DNA of 34,704 bases from JBDGYE01 sp039584255. Its GTDB lineage: Bacteria; Gemmatimonadota; Gemmatimonadetes; Palauibacterales; Palauibacteraceae. The notes under the pieces were generated by a model. It had not been told where the DNA came from, searched no databases, and saw only the letters and a list, made by a program, of their open reading frames with translations. A program made the translations under genes and the position numbers. The DNA lies in assembly GCA_039584255.1 (NCBI GenBank), contig JBDGYE010000039.1, forward strand, positions 1 to 34,704. Direction: 5' to 3'. Positions 1-9,677 of this stretch are shown in pieces. Within the stretch, counting starts at the first letter, position 1. The number at the start of each line of letters is the position of its first letter.

Positions 1-267
1 AACGAGGCTATCTACTGCCTGATGGAGGGCGTTGCGGAGCCCGAAGCCATTGACACCGTGATGAAACTGGGAATGAATCACCCGATGGGTCCGCTGGCGC
101 TCGCCGATCTCATCGGCCTGGACACCTGCCTCGCGATCATGCAGGTGCTCCACAGAGACTTGGGCGACACCAAGTACCGTCCCTGCCCACTGTTGGCCAA
201 GTACGTGGCCTCCGGGCGCCTCGGACGCAAAGCGGGTCGCGGCTTCTACGAGTACGGGGATGCGTAG
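1..267 (+). CDS. 3-hydroxyacyl-CoA dehydrogenase, C-terminal fragment (cut by window edge)
   Basis: The frame is open from base 1, so the gene starts outside the window and only about 88 residues are visible. They match the C-terminal helical domain of 3-hydroxybutyryl/3-hydroxyacyl-CoA dehydrogenases: the NHPMGPLALADLIGLD stretch, then the closing GRKAGRGFYEY motif. The enzyme oxidises 3-hydroxyacyl-CoA with NAD+ in fatty-acid beta-oxidation or in butanoate metabolism. The Rossmann NAD domain and catalytic His/Glu lie upstream and cannot be checked. The stop overlaps the next gene, an acyl-CoA dehydrogenase, by 8 bases, which fits a beta-oxidation-type operon. Chain-length specificity cannot be read from this piece. 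Confidence 0.9.
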   Translation, partial: NEAIYCLMEGVAEPEAIDTVMKLGMNHPMGPLALADLIGLDTCLAIMQVLHRDLGDTKYRPCPLLAKYVASGRLGRKAGRGFYEYGDA

Positions 268-1443
268 ATCCTACGCCGGGTCCAACCTTACCGCGGAGCA
301 GCGTCAGATCTGCCAGCTCGCGCGGAGCTTCGCTCTGGAGCAGTTACGGCCGGGGGCCGAGAGGCGGGACGAGCACGAGAACGAGTTCGACCGCTCGCCG
401 GTCGACAAGCTGGGCGAACTCGGGTTCCTCGGCATGCTAATCCCGCCCGAGTACGACGGCCTGGGCCTTGACATGCTCACCTACCTCTACGCTCTCGAGG
501 AGATCGCGTGGGGAGATCCCGCAGTCGCCGTATCCATGAGCGTGCATAACTCTCTGCCCACGCAGACCCTGCTGCGATACGGCACGGAGGAACAGAAGGA
601 GCGATGGCTCAAGCCTATGGCCCGAGGAGAGCTGCTCGGCGCCTTCTCGTTGACTGAGGCGGGAGCGGGGAGCGACGCGGCGGCGATAGAGACGCAGGCC
701 GTACGGGACGACGGAGGTTGGCGCCTGCACGGTTCCAAGATGTGGGTCACCAACGGCGCTTCGGCGGACCTGGTCCTCCTTATGGCCCGTACGGACACAC
801 CGGCGGGCCGCAAGGGGTCGAAAGGGATCGGCGCTTTCCTCGTGCCCACGGACGCTCCCGGCTACATTACGGCGAAGAAGGAACGCAAGTTGGGCCTCCG
901 CGGCTCGGAAACGGTCGAGGTAGCTCTCGAGGAAGTGCGGCTGGGTGCGGACCACCTCATTGGTGAGCCCGATCGCGGGTTTGCGTATGCCCTGGAGGCG
1001 CTGGAAGGAGGAAGGCTGGGAATCGCTGCCCAGGCGGTAGGGATCGCCGAGGCGGCGCTGGACCACGCTTGCGACTACGCGGAACAGCGGGAGCAGTTCG
1101 GCAAGCCTTTGGTGCAGTTTCAGGGGATTCAGTTCAAACTTGCTGACATGGCGACCCGCCTGGAGGCGGCCCGCGGTCTTCTGTACCGGGCGGCGCAGGC
1201 CTACGAGGTGGGGGAGCTGCGCAGGCGAAAGCTGTCGAGTATGGCGAAGCTGAACGCCAGCGAAGCGGCCATGTGGATCACCAGGCAGGCCGTGCAAATC
1301 TATGGAGGATACGGCTACAGCCGGGAGTATCCTGTCGAGCGCCTGTTTCGTGACGCGAAGGTGACGGAGATCTACGAGGGGACGAGCGAAATCCATCGGA
1401 TAATCATAGCTCGGGAACTCTACCTTGAGAGAGGGAACGACAA

Positions 1444-1447
<4 letters not shown>
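260..1447 (+). CDS. Acyl-CoA dehydrogenase
   Basis: This 395-residue FAD enzyme has the usual length and layout of short/medium-chain acyl-CoA dehydrogenases: an N-terminal helical domain, a middle beta domain with FSLTEAGAGSDA and MWVTNGA flavin-contact motifs near residues 130-170, and a C-terminal helical domain. The probable catalytic base is Glu373 in EIYEGTSEIHR, the position used by short-chain and butyryl-type enzymes. It introduces the alpha,beta double bond into acyl-CoA and passes electrons to ETF. The start ATG lies inside the end of the preceding hydroxyacyl-CoA dehydrogenase, and the stop overlaps the GTG start of the leucine-dehydrogenase-like gene. This context suggests branched-chain acyl-CoA or butyryl-CoA as substrate, but specificity is inferred only. 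Confidence 0.95.
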
Positions 1448-2552
<1,105 letters not shown>

Positions 2553-2556
<4 letters not shown>

Positions 2557-3881
2557 GCGAGACCATGGTCCATCGCGTCATGCATCCGGGTGAGGATGAT
2601 GTCGCTCCGGCCTGTACACACCTGGAGGTGACCGACCCGGAGGTCAACGCTGCCATCCAAGCAGAAGCCGACCGGCAGCGGGAGGGGCTCGAGCTCATCG
2701 CCAGCGAGAACTTCGTTTCGGGTGCGGTTCTGGAGGCCATGGGTTCTGTCCTGACCAACAAGTACGCCGAGGGATACCCGCACAGGAGATACTACGGCGG
2801 CTGCGAGCACGTCGACATCGTCGAGGATCTCGCCCGGGACAGGGCTATATCGCTGTTCGGGGCGGATCACGCTAACGTGCAACCGCACAGCGGGGCGCAG
2901 GCGAACATGGCGGCGTACTTCTCCTTCCTCCAGCCCGGGGACACAATCCTGGGGATGGACCTCTCCCACGGAGGACACCTCACGCACGGCTCTCCGGTCA
3001 ACTTCAGCGGGAGGCTCTATAACGTAGTTCCCTATGGCGTGCGGGAGAGCGACCAGAGGGTGGACGTAGATGCTCTCCGGCGGCTTGCAAGTGAGCACCG
3101 CCCTGTCATGATCGTAGCGGGTGCCAGCGCGTACTCGCGGGTTCTGCCGTTCGCCGAGTTCGCCGAGATCGCCGACGAATGCGGTGCCCGGCTGCTGGTC
3201 GACATGGCACACATCGCCGGCTTGGTGGCCGCCGGCGTCCACCCCTCTCCCGTGCCGTGGGCGGACGTGGTGACGACCACCACCCACAAGACCCTGCGGG
3301 GCCCGAGGGGCGGCCTCATCCTGTGCAGGGAGGAGCACGCCAAGGCCATCGACAAGGCCGTGTTTCCTGGCATGCAGGGCGGTCCGCTGATGCACGTGAT
3401 CGCGGCCAAGGCGGTAGCGCTCCACGAGGCCTCATCCGACGCCTTTCGCGCCTACTCGGAACGGGTCGTGGAGAACGCCGGGGCGTTGGCCGAGGGCCTG
3501 GCGGATCACGGTTATCAGCTCGTGTCGGGAGGCACGGACACGCACCTCCTGCTAGTGGACCTCCGTAACACGGAGCTGTCCGGCAAGGACGCCGAGGAGC
3601 TGCTGGGACGAGCGAACATCACGGTGAACAAGAACACCGTGCCGTTCGAGACCCGGTCGCCGTTCGTCACATCCGGCATTCGGATCGGGACTCCGGCCCT
3701 TACCACCCGGGGGATGGGGTCTGGGGAGATGCGAGAGATAGCTGGATTGATCGATCGTGTTCTCCGTTCGGCCGGCGACGAAGCGGTCGTCGGCGAAGTC
3801 CGGGCTGAAGTGCTGGAGCGATCGAGGTCCTACCCTCTGGTGGCCGATCCCGAGACGCCCGTGGCCCAGCCCGACGCTTGA
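2553..3881 (+). CDS. glyA: Serine hydroxymethyltransferase
   Basis: The 442-residue PLP enzyme interconverts serine and glycine while loading tetrahydrofolate with a one-carbon unit in the cytosol. Diagnostic motifs are LELIASENFVS near residue 50, TNKYAEGYPHRRYYGG near 68-83, VDMAHIAGLVAAG near 217, and TTTTHKTLRGPRGG, which carries the PLP Schiff-base lysine at Lys246. The N-terminus is about 20 residues longer than usual. Internal ATGs at 2568 and 2580 are possible alternative starts, but the ATG at 2553 overlaps the upstream stop (ATGA), so I keep it. The position after an amino-acid dehydrogenase suggests shared control with amino-acid turnover, though the gene is normally a housekeeping one. 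Confidence 0.97.
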
Positions 3882-3899
3882 CGTTTCGGAGGGTCCGCT

Positions 3900-4562
3900 G
3901 TGACCGGCCGGCGGCCACCCAGCCTCGCGGCACAGTCTCGCGGTTTCCTGATTCCTGTCGGCCGAACCGAGGCGGAACACCTTGTTCGGGGCTCCAGGTT
4001 CGTCGCCGTCGCCTGTCCCTGCTCCAGCTTCGACGAAGCCTTGACCGTAAGAGATGCGGAGCGGCGTCGCTTTCACGACGCGACGCATCATGTCTTCGGC
4101 AGTGTTCTCGCAGGCGGAGAGAGCCGTTTCGATGACGATGGAGAGCCACCCGGAACCGGGGGGAGACCGGTGCTTGCATCGATCGAGGGCGGCGGTCTGC
4201 GAAACGTGGTCGTGGTGGTCACGCGGTACTTCGGTGGAACCAAGCTCGGAACGGGCGGACTCGCCCGGGCCTACGGCGAGGTCGCGGCGCGTGCCGTCGG
4301 GCAGATTCGGAGCCGGCGGGCCGTCGCCGGTCGTCGGATTCGCCTGGTCTACCGGTACGAAGACATGGGGGCCGTGAACAAGGTGCTGGACCGCGCGCGG
4401 ATTCAGCGTCTCGGTGAAGAATTTGGCGAGGAAGTCCGGCTCGAGATCGGGGTGCCGGCGAGCGAACTGCGCATTTTCCGCAAGCAGCTGCTGGACGCGA
4501 CGTCGGGGCGCATCCACCTGCTGGACACCGGCGAGGAGCTGCTTGTGGAGAGCGATACTTGA
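3900..4562 (+). CDS. YigZ/IMPACT family protein
   Basis: The 220-residue protein has the two-domain layout of the YigZ/IMPACT family. The N-terminal UPF0029 domain contains HDATHHVFGSVL followed by DDDGEPPGTGGRPVL and VVVTRYFGGTKLGTGGLARAY, all signature segments. A C-terminal DUF1949-like alpha/beta domain of about 70 residues follows. Bacterial members are uncharacterised; eukaryotic IMPACT binds the Gcn1 translation regulator, so a link to translation is only suggested. The start is GTG at 3900, chosen because GGAGGG lies about 7 bases upstream and the family N-terminus fits. A 19-base gap separates it from glyA, so it is probably co-transcribed. Confidence 0.9.
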   Translation: MTGRRPPSLAAQSRGFLIPVGRTEAEHLVRGSRFVAVACPCSSFDEALTVRDAERRRFHDATHHVFGSVLAGGESRFDDDGEPPGTGGRPVLASIEGGGLRNVVVVVTRYFGGTKLGTGGLARAYGEVAARAVGQIRSRRAVAGRRIRLVYRYEDMGAVNKVLDRARIQRLGEEFGEEVRLEIGVPASELRIFRKQLLDATSGRIHLLDTGEELLVESDT

Positions 4563-4588
4563 CGCGGATTTCCGCTAATTTCTAGATT
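4559..4588 (+). promoter_or_regulatory. Candidate sigma-70-type promoter for the Minf_1886-family gene
   Basis: A TTGACG box at 4559-4564 overlaps the yigZ-like stop. After an 18-base spacer comes TAGATT at 4583-4588, in the most AT-rich short patch of this region. Transcription would start near 4595, leaving a leader of about 90 bases before the chosen start at 4687. It marks a plausible operon break after the catabolic run. Both boxes match the consensus only partly, and no other support is available. Confidence 0.4.
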
Positions 4589-4686
4589 CTCCGGGCCAAA
4601 ACGTGCCCGGTTCGTGCCCGACGGAAGGAGGCGGAGCACGAACCAGTGTGCAAGTGGCCGCAGAGGGCGGCACGAAACGGAGCCAG

Positions 4687-5058
4687 ATGGAAACGCCCAC
4701 GCTTCACGACGTCATCGAGCGCCTTCAGCGCCGCAATCCCCGGTTCGCGGCGGAGGCGTACCTGTTCGTGCTGGGCTCGCTCCATCACAGGCTCGGGCAG
4801 CTAGACACGCCCCGGCACATAAGCGGCGCGGAGCTCGCCGACTCCGTTAGGGAGCTCGCCCTGGAGCGGTTCGGCCCGCTGGCTAGAACGGTTCTCGAAC
4901 ACTGGGGCGTGCATTCGACGAGCGAGCTAGGCGAGATCGTGTTCCTGCTGGTCGACAACGGCGTGCTCACCAAGCAGGAGAGCGATCGACTGGAGGATTT
5001 CGACGGATTGTTCTCGTTCGAGCAGGTCTTCGAGCTGGAGTACCCCTGGGGGCGCTGA
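4687..5058 (+). CDS. Minf_1886 family protein, function unknown
   Basis: The 123-residue protein resembles the Minf_1886 family of small conserved cytosolic proteins with no known function. Shared features are an N-terminal helix followed by RNPRFAAEAYLFVLGSLHH, a middle HISGAELADSVRELALERFG segment, and a closing IVFLLVDNGVLTKQESD stretch. The reading frame is open back to a GTG at 4603. I chose ATG 4687 because the family starts about ten residues before the RNPRF motif, and the region upstream codes for low-complexity sequence. No signal peptide or membrane segment is visible. A candidate promoter lies at 4559-4588, and a small Cys4 protein follows after 111 bases. Confidence 0.8.
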   Translation: METPTLHDVIERLQRRNPRFAAEAYLFVLGSLHHRLGQLDTPRHISGAELADSVRELALERFGPLARTVLEHWGVHSTSELGEIVFLLVDNGVLTKQESDRLEDFDGLFSFEQVFELEYPWGR

Positions 5059-5169
5059 CGCGAGCACGTTCCCGGTTGCGCGGGGCATCCCCTGGATCCG
5101 GATGTCCCAGTCTAGCCTTTCCTTGTCCGGGCCGCCCGGGCCCAATGTCCGCCGGGAGGGGGTGAGAGC

Positions 5170-5367
5170 GTGGAGAACGCGACACAGTTTCCGAACTGTC
5201 TGAAATGTGACGCCGGTGAGTTGTTGCCGATGTCGGACTACGGCCGCGATGGGGCGCCGATCAGGTACAAGGCGTGGGTATGCTCGAATCCCGAGTGCGG
5301 CTTCAACATCCGGATCGACAACGGCGAGATCAGCTTCGGCCGGAGCATCGGCCAGTCCTACAAATAG
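5170..5367 (+). CDS. Small Cys4 zinc-ribbon-like protein
   Basis: This 65-residue protein begins with GTG preceded by a very strong purine-rich ribosome site (GGGAGGGGG, 5155-5163). It contains CLKC (Cys10, Cys13) and CSNPEC (Cys38, Cys43), about 25 residues apart, which is the spacing of a zinc ribbon or rubredoxin-like knuckle. The segment between them is Asp/Gly-rich, and the C-terminus is polar with no membrane segment. Such mini-ribbons often bind nucleic acid or a protein partner, but I do not recognise this family and assign no function. It lies between the Minf_1886-type gene and nnr, all on the plus strand. Confidence 0.75.
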   Translation: MENATQFPNCLKCDAGELLPMSDYGRDGAPIRYKAWVCSNPECGFNIRIDNGEISFGRSIGQSYK

Positions 5368-5433
5368 CCGGCTCGGTTCCCGTGGTCTCTGCCGTGCGGT
5401 GGGGTCGTCGGGGCCGTCGGTAACCAGGTTCCC

Positions 5434-7047
5434 ATGCCGGGTGCATCACAAGGAGCGGTAGACCTCCGCGAAAGCCACACCGGATGGCGCGCTGGCGCCG
5501 AGACGGTGTGGCTGCCGACGGCGGCGGAGATGGCGGCCCTGGATGCGGAAGCGGTCGCCAGCGGTGCCACCACCGAGCGTACTCTGATCGAGGCGGCCGG
5601 CCGCGAGATCGCACACCGGGTGCACGTTCGGTGGCCGCAAGGACGCGTACTCGCCGTGGCGGGACGAGGGCACAACGGGGCGGACGCATTGGTCGCCCTG
5701 CGCACTCTCCAGGCCTGGGGACGCCAGGTAGTAGCCTTCCAAGCGGGCGAATCGGCTCCGGAGCCCGACGTCATGATCGGTTGGTCGATTCCGCTGCAAT
5801 CGGTGGCTCGGCTGCCGGAGGCAACGGCCGGCGCCTCCGTCCTCATCGACGGGCTTCTCGGCACGGGTCTCGCGGGTCCACCCCGGGAACCCCACGCCAC
5901 TCTGATCGAGGAGATGAACGGTCTGGGCATACCGGTGTGCGCGGTGGACGGGCCGAGCGGCGCCGACTTTACCACGGGGGCGGTGGAGGGGGCGTGCGTC
6001 AGGGCAACCGTGACCGTTTCTCTCGGGTGGCCCAAGATCGGGTTGTTGCGCTACCCGGCCCGGGAGTACTGTGGCGACCTCGAGGCGGTGGAGATCGGCT
6101 TTCCCTCGCCGGCCCGGCCGATGGAAGCCCGGGCGATCACCGGCCGCTGGGTCGCCCGGATGCTGCCCTCTCGCCCTGGCGACGCGCATAAGGGTCGTGC
6201 CGGTTACCTCGCCCTGGTGGCGGGGCAGAAAGGGATGGCGGGTGCCACGGTCCTCTCGGCTCGGGCCGCCTTGCGGGGAGGGATAGGTATCCTGAAGGTC
6301 GTCAGCGATCCCAGTAACAGAGAGGTCGTGCAGGAGGCGGTCCCCGGCGCGATCTTCGTGCCGTGGGACGACCGTGAGGCCGTCGCGGAAGCTATACGGT
6401 GGTCGGGGGCGGCGGCGCTTGGTCCCGGCCTCGGACGCGATCCAGGCCGCAGAGAGCTGCTGGAATCGGTGCTCAGTGCCAGGCACGACCGGCCGGTCGT
6501 CGTCGACGCGGATGGGCTAAGCGTGTGGGAAGGCGAGAGTGAGGATCTGGCGGCGCGGCTGACGAAGCGGGACGTGATCACTCCGCACCCGGGCGAGTTG
6601 GCCCGGCTTCTCGGCACACCGGTGTCGTCGATCGTCAGCCACCCCGCCGCTGCGGCCCGGGAAGCGGCCGATAGGCTGGGGTGTGCGGTGCTTCTCAAGG
6701 GTACGCCCTCGGTGATCGCGGTCTCGGGGGAACCGATGAGGGTGAGCACCGTAGGGGGACCGGCGCTCGCCGCCGGCGGAACGGGGGATGTTCTGACGGG
6801 GCTGATCGGCTCCTATCTGGGCGGAGGCATGCCCGCAGCAGATGCGGCGGCAGCGGCGATGTTCATTTCTGGCCTTGCCGCAGAGGCCTCAGCGGAGCCC
6901 GTCGGCCATGTGGCGGCAGACCTGCCGGATAGGATTCCCGAGATGCGCTCGCGCGTGACGTCTCTTTCCGCGTGGGGTCCGGGATCTCTGCTGTTCGCGT
7001 CGCCGGCGGCCGCGGCCGGTTCGGACACGCTTGCCGCGGCGACGTGA
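5434..7047 (+). CDS. nnr: Bifunctional NAD(P)H-hydrate epimerase / ADP-dependent NAD(P)H-hydrate dehydratase
   Basis: This 537-residue fusion repairs damaged NADH/NADPH hydrates. The N-terminal YjeF_N half (about residues 25-235) shows the epimerase motifs AVAGRGHNGADALVALRTL and AVDGPSGADFTTG. The C-terminal ribokinase-like half (about 245-510) shows ALGPGLGRD, VVVDADGL, VITPHPGELARLLG and AAGGTGDVLTGLIGSYL; the aspartate in GTGDVL is the expected catalytic base of the ADP-dependent dehydratase. The first 24 residues are not family-like, so an in-frame GTG at 5506 just before WLPTAAEM is a credible alternative start. The stop overlaps the next gene as GTGA. This is a cytosolic housekeeping function. 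Confidence 0.95.
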   Translation: MPGASQGAVDLRESHTGWRAGAETVWLPTAAEMAALDAEAVASGATTERTLIEAAGREIAHRVHVRWPQGRVLAVAGRGHNGADALVALRTLQAWGRQVVAFQAGESAPEPDVMIGWSIPLQSVARLPEATAGASVLIDGLLGTGLAGPPREPHATLIEEMNGLGIPVCAVDGPSGADFTTGAVEGACVRATVTVSLGWPKIGLLRYPAREYCGDLEAVEIGFPSPARPMEARAITGRWVARMLPSRPGDAHKGRAGYLALVAGQKGMAGATVLSARAALRGGIGILKVVSDPSNREVVQEAVPGAIFVPWDDREAVAEAIRWSGAAALGPGLGRDPGRRELLESVLSARHDRPVVVDADGLSVWEGESEDLAARLTKRDVITPHPGELARLLGTPVSSIVSHPAAAAREAADRLGCAVLLKGTPSVIAVSGEPMRVSTVGGPALAAGGTGDVLTGLIGSYLGGGMPAADAAAAAMFISGLAAEASAEPVGHVAADLPDRIPEMRSRVTSLSAWGPGSLLFASPAAAAGSDTLAAAT

Positions 7048-8666
7048 ACCGAATCACGGCGGCGGCAGCCTGCGTCGCGGCTCTTCTTTCCCCGGGTTTC
7101 GGGCACGGCCAGACATTGGGAGGCTGGCGGCCCGACGACCGGGTGCTCATCACGGATGTCAGCAGCGTCACCGCCCTCGCCCGCGGACCGAACCGACTGT
7201 TCGCGGCGACCCTCGGAGGCCTGCTTGCCTATGACGACGCCTTCGGCCGATTCGAGCTTCCGCTGACTGTCGAGGACGGATATCCGGTGGCTCCCGTGAC
7301 CGCTATGGTATGGGACGCCAGGGACGGAACCCTGTGGCTCGCGGCGGGACGCGAACTGGTGCAGGCCGATCCGCGGTCGCGTCGTTTCGTGGACCGATTC
7401 ACGATTCGAGATCCCGTTGCGTCGCTGGTGCCTGCCGAGGTCCAGTCGAACGATCTGTTTGCCCGAACACCCTCGGGCTGGCGTCGCATAGACACCTTCT
7501 CCAGGGCCGAGCGGGGGGCCAGCCCGGCGGAGGTCGAAGCGGCCGTCGACCGTAACTCGGACCTCCGGGCGCGCAAGGAGATCCTGGAGGACCCGTTCTT
7601 CGGAGACATGGTGCCGCTGATAACCCGTCAGTTCGACGGATCCCGGGCTCGGGTGACCGACGTCATTCCAGCCTTTCGACCGGGCGCCTATTGGATTGCA
7701 ACCGACGGTGCCTTCGTCATCCTTTACAACCACATGGCCCGGAGTTGGGAACGCCTGGCGTACGGCTTCAGGGGCTCTGGCGTTGCCGCAGTAGCGGGAG
7801 GGAAGGGGGGTCTCTGGTTCGCCCCAAGGGCGAGAGAAGCCGGCGGCTTCGGAGTGGCGCGCGTCGGTGCCGACCTCCAATCGTGGCAGATGTGGAACGC
7901 CGATTCCGCCAGGAGCGTGCCTGGCGGGGGATTGCGGGCGATGGAAATCAGCGGGGCCTTCGTGTGGGTCGGTGGGGAGTCAGGCCTTTTCCGCTACCTC
8001 CACGGAGCTGGCGAGTGGCAGGAATCGAGAGGAGCCGTGCCCGCCGGGACGCTCCCGATTCTGTCGCTGGCGGCCGACCCGTGGGGCGAAGACTCGAGGG
8101 AGCTGTGGCTGGGCACCGCCCGAGGTCTGTACCGGCTGCGCGCAACCACGCTGGCGTCGGAGGCTCTGCTTCCCACGGAGACCATCCTGGCGCTGCTCGG
8201 AACGGGCGACGCGCTTTGGGTCGGGACCCGCAACGGACTCTACGCCGTGCGTGCCGGAGAAGGCGGCGGAATCCTCGGGGTGGGCCGGGTCGAGGGCCCG
8301 AATGCGTTGATGAGGCCGTCGGGAGCGCTGGCCGGCGCCGGTGATACCGTGTACGCGGGCCTCGGGAACGAGGTATGGCGCGGTGGCAGCGACAGCGAAT
8401 GGGAGAGGGTCGATGCCATCGGTCCGTTGGGCGGGCCGGTGACCGCCCTCGCGGTGTATAATGGGGTGGTGTGGGCAGGAAGCGCCGAAGGCGTGGTCGT
8501 TTGGGACACCGACGGCGGGAGGGTGCGGCGGCTCTCCTACGCTGCCGGCGACCTGCCGCCGGACCGGTACGGCGGACGCGGCGTGGCACGCATACTCGCG
8601 GTGGACCGGGATGAGGCGTGGCTGGCAACGCCCGCGGGAGCTCTCTGGATCCGGGAAGCCTTCTGA
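7044..8666 (+). CDS. Secreted beta-propeller protein with Reg_prop-type repeats
   Basis: The 540-residue protein starts with GTG overlapping the nnr stop (GTGA); the frame is open further upstream but inside nnr. Residues 1-22 look like a short signal peptide: MNR, a hydrophobic stretch, then GHGQ. The mature part has repeated blades of the form LWLGTARGLYRL, LWVGTRNGLYAV, VWVGGESGLFRY and VWAGSAEGVVVW, matching two-component-regulator propeller (Reg_prop) repeats. About seven or more blades are visible. No transmembrane anchor, kinase or DNA-binding domain follows, so this is a free extracytoplasmic propeller, not a hybrid sensor. Ligand and function are unknown. It sits, translationally coupled, between nnr and thiL. 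Confidence 0.8.
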   Translation: MNRITAAAACVAALLSPGFGHGQTLGGWRPDDRVLITDVSSVTALARGPNRLFAATLGGLLAYDDAFGRFELPLTVEDGYPVAPVTAMVWDARDGTLWLAAGRELVQADPRSRRFVDRFTIRDPVASLVPAEVQSNDLFARTPSGWRRIDTFSRAERGASPAEVEAAVDRNSDLRARKEILEDPFFGDMVPLITRQFDGSRARVTDVIPAFRPGAYWIATDGAFVILYNHMARSWERLAYGFRGSGVAAVAGGKGGLWFAPRAREAGGFGVARVGADLQSWQMWNADSARSVPGGGLRAMEISGAFVWVGGESGLFRYLHGAGEWQESRGAVPAGTLPILSLAADPWGEDSRELWLGTARGLYRLRATTLASEALLPTETILALLGTGDALWVGTRNGLYAVRAGEGGGILGVGRVEGPNALMRPSGALAGAGDTVYAGLGNEVWRGGSDSEWERVDAIGPLGGPVTALAVYNGVVWAGSAEGVVVWDTDGGRVRRLSYAAGDLPPDRYGGRGVARILAVDRDEAWLATPAGALWIREAF

Positions 8667-8679
8667 CGGAGCGGGGCGA

Positions 8680-9672
8680 GTGCTGACGCCGATGCGACGT
8701 GGAGTCGAATTCGACCGCATCGAGGCATTCGTGCGGGCGGTGGACGCGCCGGTGCCGAAGGAGGCCCGGCTGCTACCCGGCGACGACGCGGTGCCGCTGC
8801 AGGCCCCCCCGGGCGAGATGCTCGTCATCGGCACCGACCTGTCGGTGGAGGACATCCATTTCCGACGAAGCTGGTTGACCTGGGAGGCGATTGGCTATCG
8901 GGCACCCGCCTCCGCTCTCAGCGATCTGGCAGCGATGGGCGCCCGCCCGCTAGGCGTGCTCATCTCTCTGGCCCTGGCTCCCGAGCTGGACGACCGGGTG
9001 TACGAGGAGTTGGCGCACGGGATTGGAGAACTCCTGCGCGCGACCGGAGCGGGGCTGCTCGGCGGCGACCTGTCCGGCTCGCCGGGTCCTGCTGTGATCG
9101 ACGTCGTGGCAGTCGGCGTGACCGCCTCGCCTCTGGGCCGGGGCGGCGCCCGTTCCGGTGATGAGCTTTGGCTGACAGGAAGCCTCGGGGGGGCTTCCGC
9201 GGCAGCGACGGCCTGGGCATCGGGGCTGGAGCCCGACCCCCGGGCACGGAGCGCGTTCGAGAGGCCGGCACCCAGGTGTTCTGAGATCCTGTGGCTGCGC
9301 AATCGGGCGGAGATCGGAGCGGTGATCGATCTCTCGGATGGACTGGCCGGTGACGCCGACCACATGGCAGCGGCCTCGGGGGTGCGGTTGGAGTTGGTAA
9401 CCGCCGACCTGCCACTGCATCCGGTTCTCGAGGAGTACGACGATCGATCTGCGGCCGTCAGGATAGCCGTGGGCGGGGGCGAGGATTACGAGCTCCTGAT
9501 GGCGACGCGTCCCGGGGTGTTGGGGCAGCTCGCAGTCGAGTTCGAGCGGGTGTTCGATCTGCGGCTAACCTGTGTGGGTAAGGTCGAGGAAGGAAACGGC
9601 GTGATGTGGTCCGGCTCGTTCGGAGAGAGAGCACTACCGGAGTCCGGGTTCGACCACTTCGCTGGGCGGTGA
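8680..9672 (+). CDS. thiL: Thiamine-monophosphate kinase
   Basis: The 330-residue enzyme phosphorylates thiamine monophosphate to thiamine diphosphate with ATP, the last step of cofactor synthesis. AIRS/PurM-like features are present in order: LLPGDDAVPL near residue 28, IGTDLSVEDIHFRR near 48, the ASALSDLAAMGARPLGVLIS helix near 73-92, GGDLSGSPG, and a C-terminal IDLSDGLAGDADHMA and GGGEDYELL. The frame is open back into the propeller gene, but the GTG at 8680 has GGAGCGGGG about 8 bases upstream and gives the family length. ATG 8692 is the alternative. It is closely followed by plsC. No TPP riboswitch is visible upstream. Confidence 0.93.
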   Translation: MLTPMRRGVEFDRIEAFVRAVDAPVPKEARLLPGDDAVPLQAPPGEMLVIGTDLSVEDIHFRRSWLTWEAIGYRAPASALSDLAAMGARPLGVLISLALAPELDDRVYEELAHGIGELLRATGAGLLGGDLSGSPGPAVIDVVAVGVTASPLGRGGARSGDELWLTGSLGGASAAATAWASGLEPDPRARSAFERPAPRCSEILWLRNRAEIGAVIDLSDGLAGDADHMAAASGVRLELVTADLPLHPVLEEYDDRSAAVRIAVGGGEDYELLMATRPGVLGQLAVEFERVFDLRLTCVGKVEEGNGVMWSGSFGERALPESGFDHFAGR

Positions 9673-9677
9673 AGGGC

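Noticed and set aside
437..1396. 319-codon open frame antisense to the acyl-CoA dehydrogenase
   Set aside because: Translation is Arg/His/Leu-rich without a family match, and the opposite frame is a certain enzyme; long antisense frames are expected at this GC content.
8600..8680. TPP riboswitch upstream of thiL
   Set aside because: The gene is reached from an upstream coding region with no spacer for an aptamer, and no TPP core motif is visible.
9606..9677. Upstream extension of plsC inside thiL
   Set aside because: Adds basic, non-family residues before the normal membrane-helix start.
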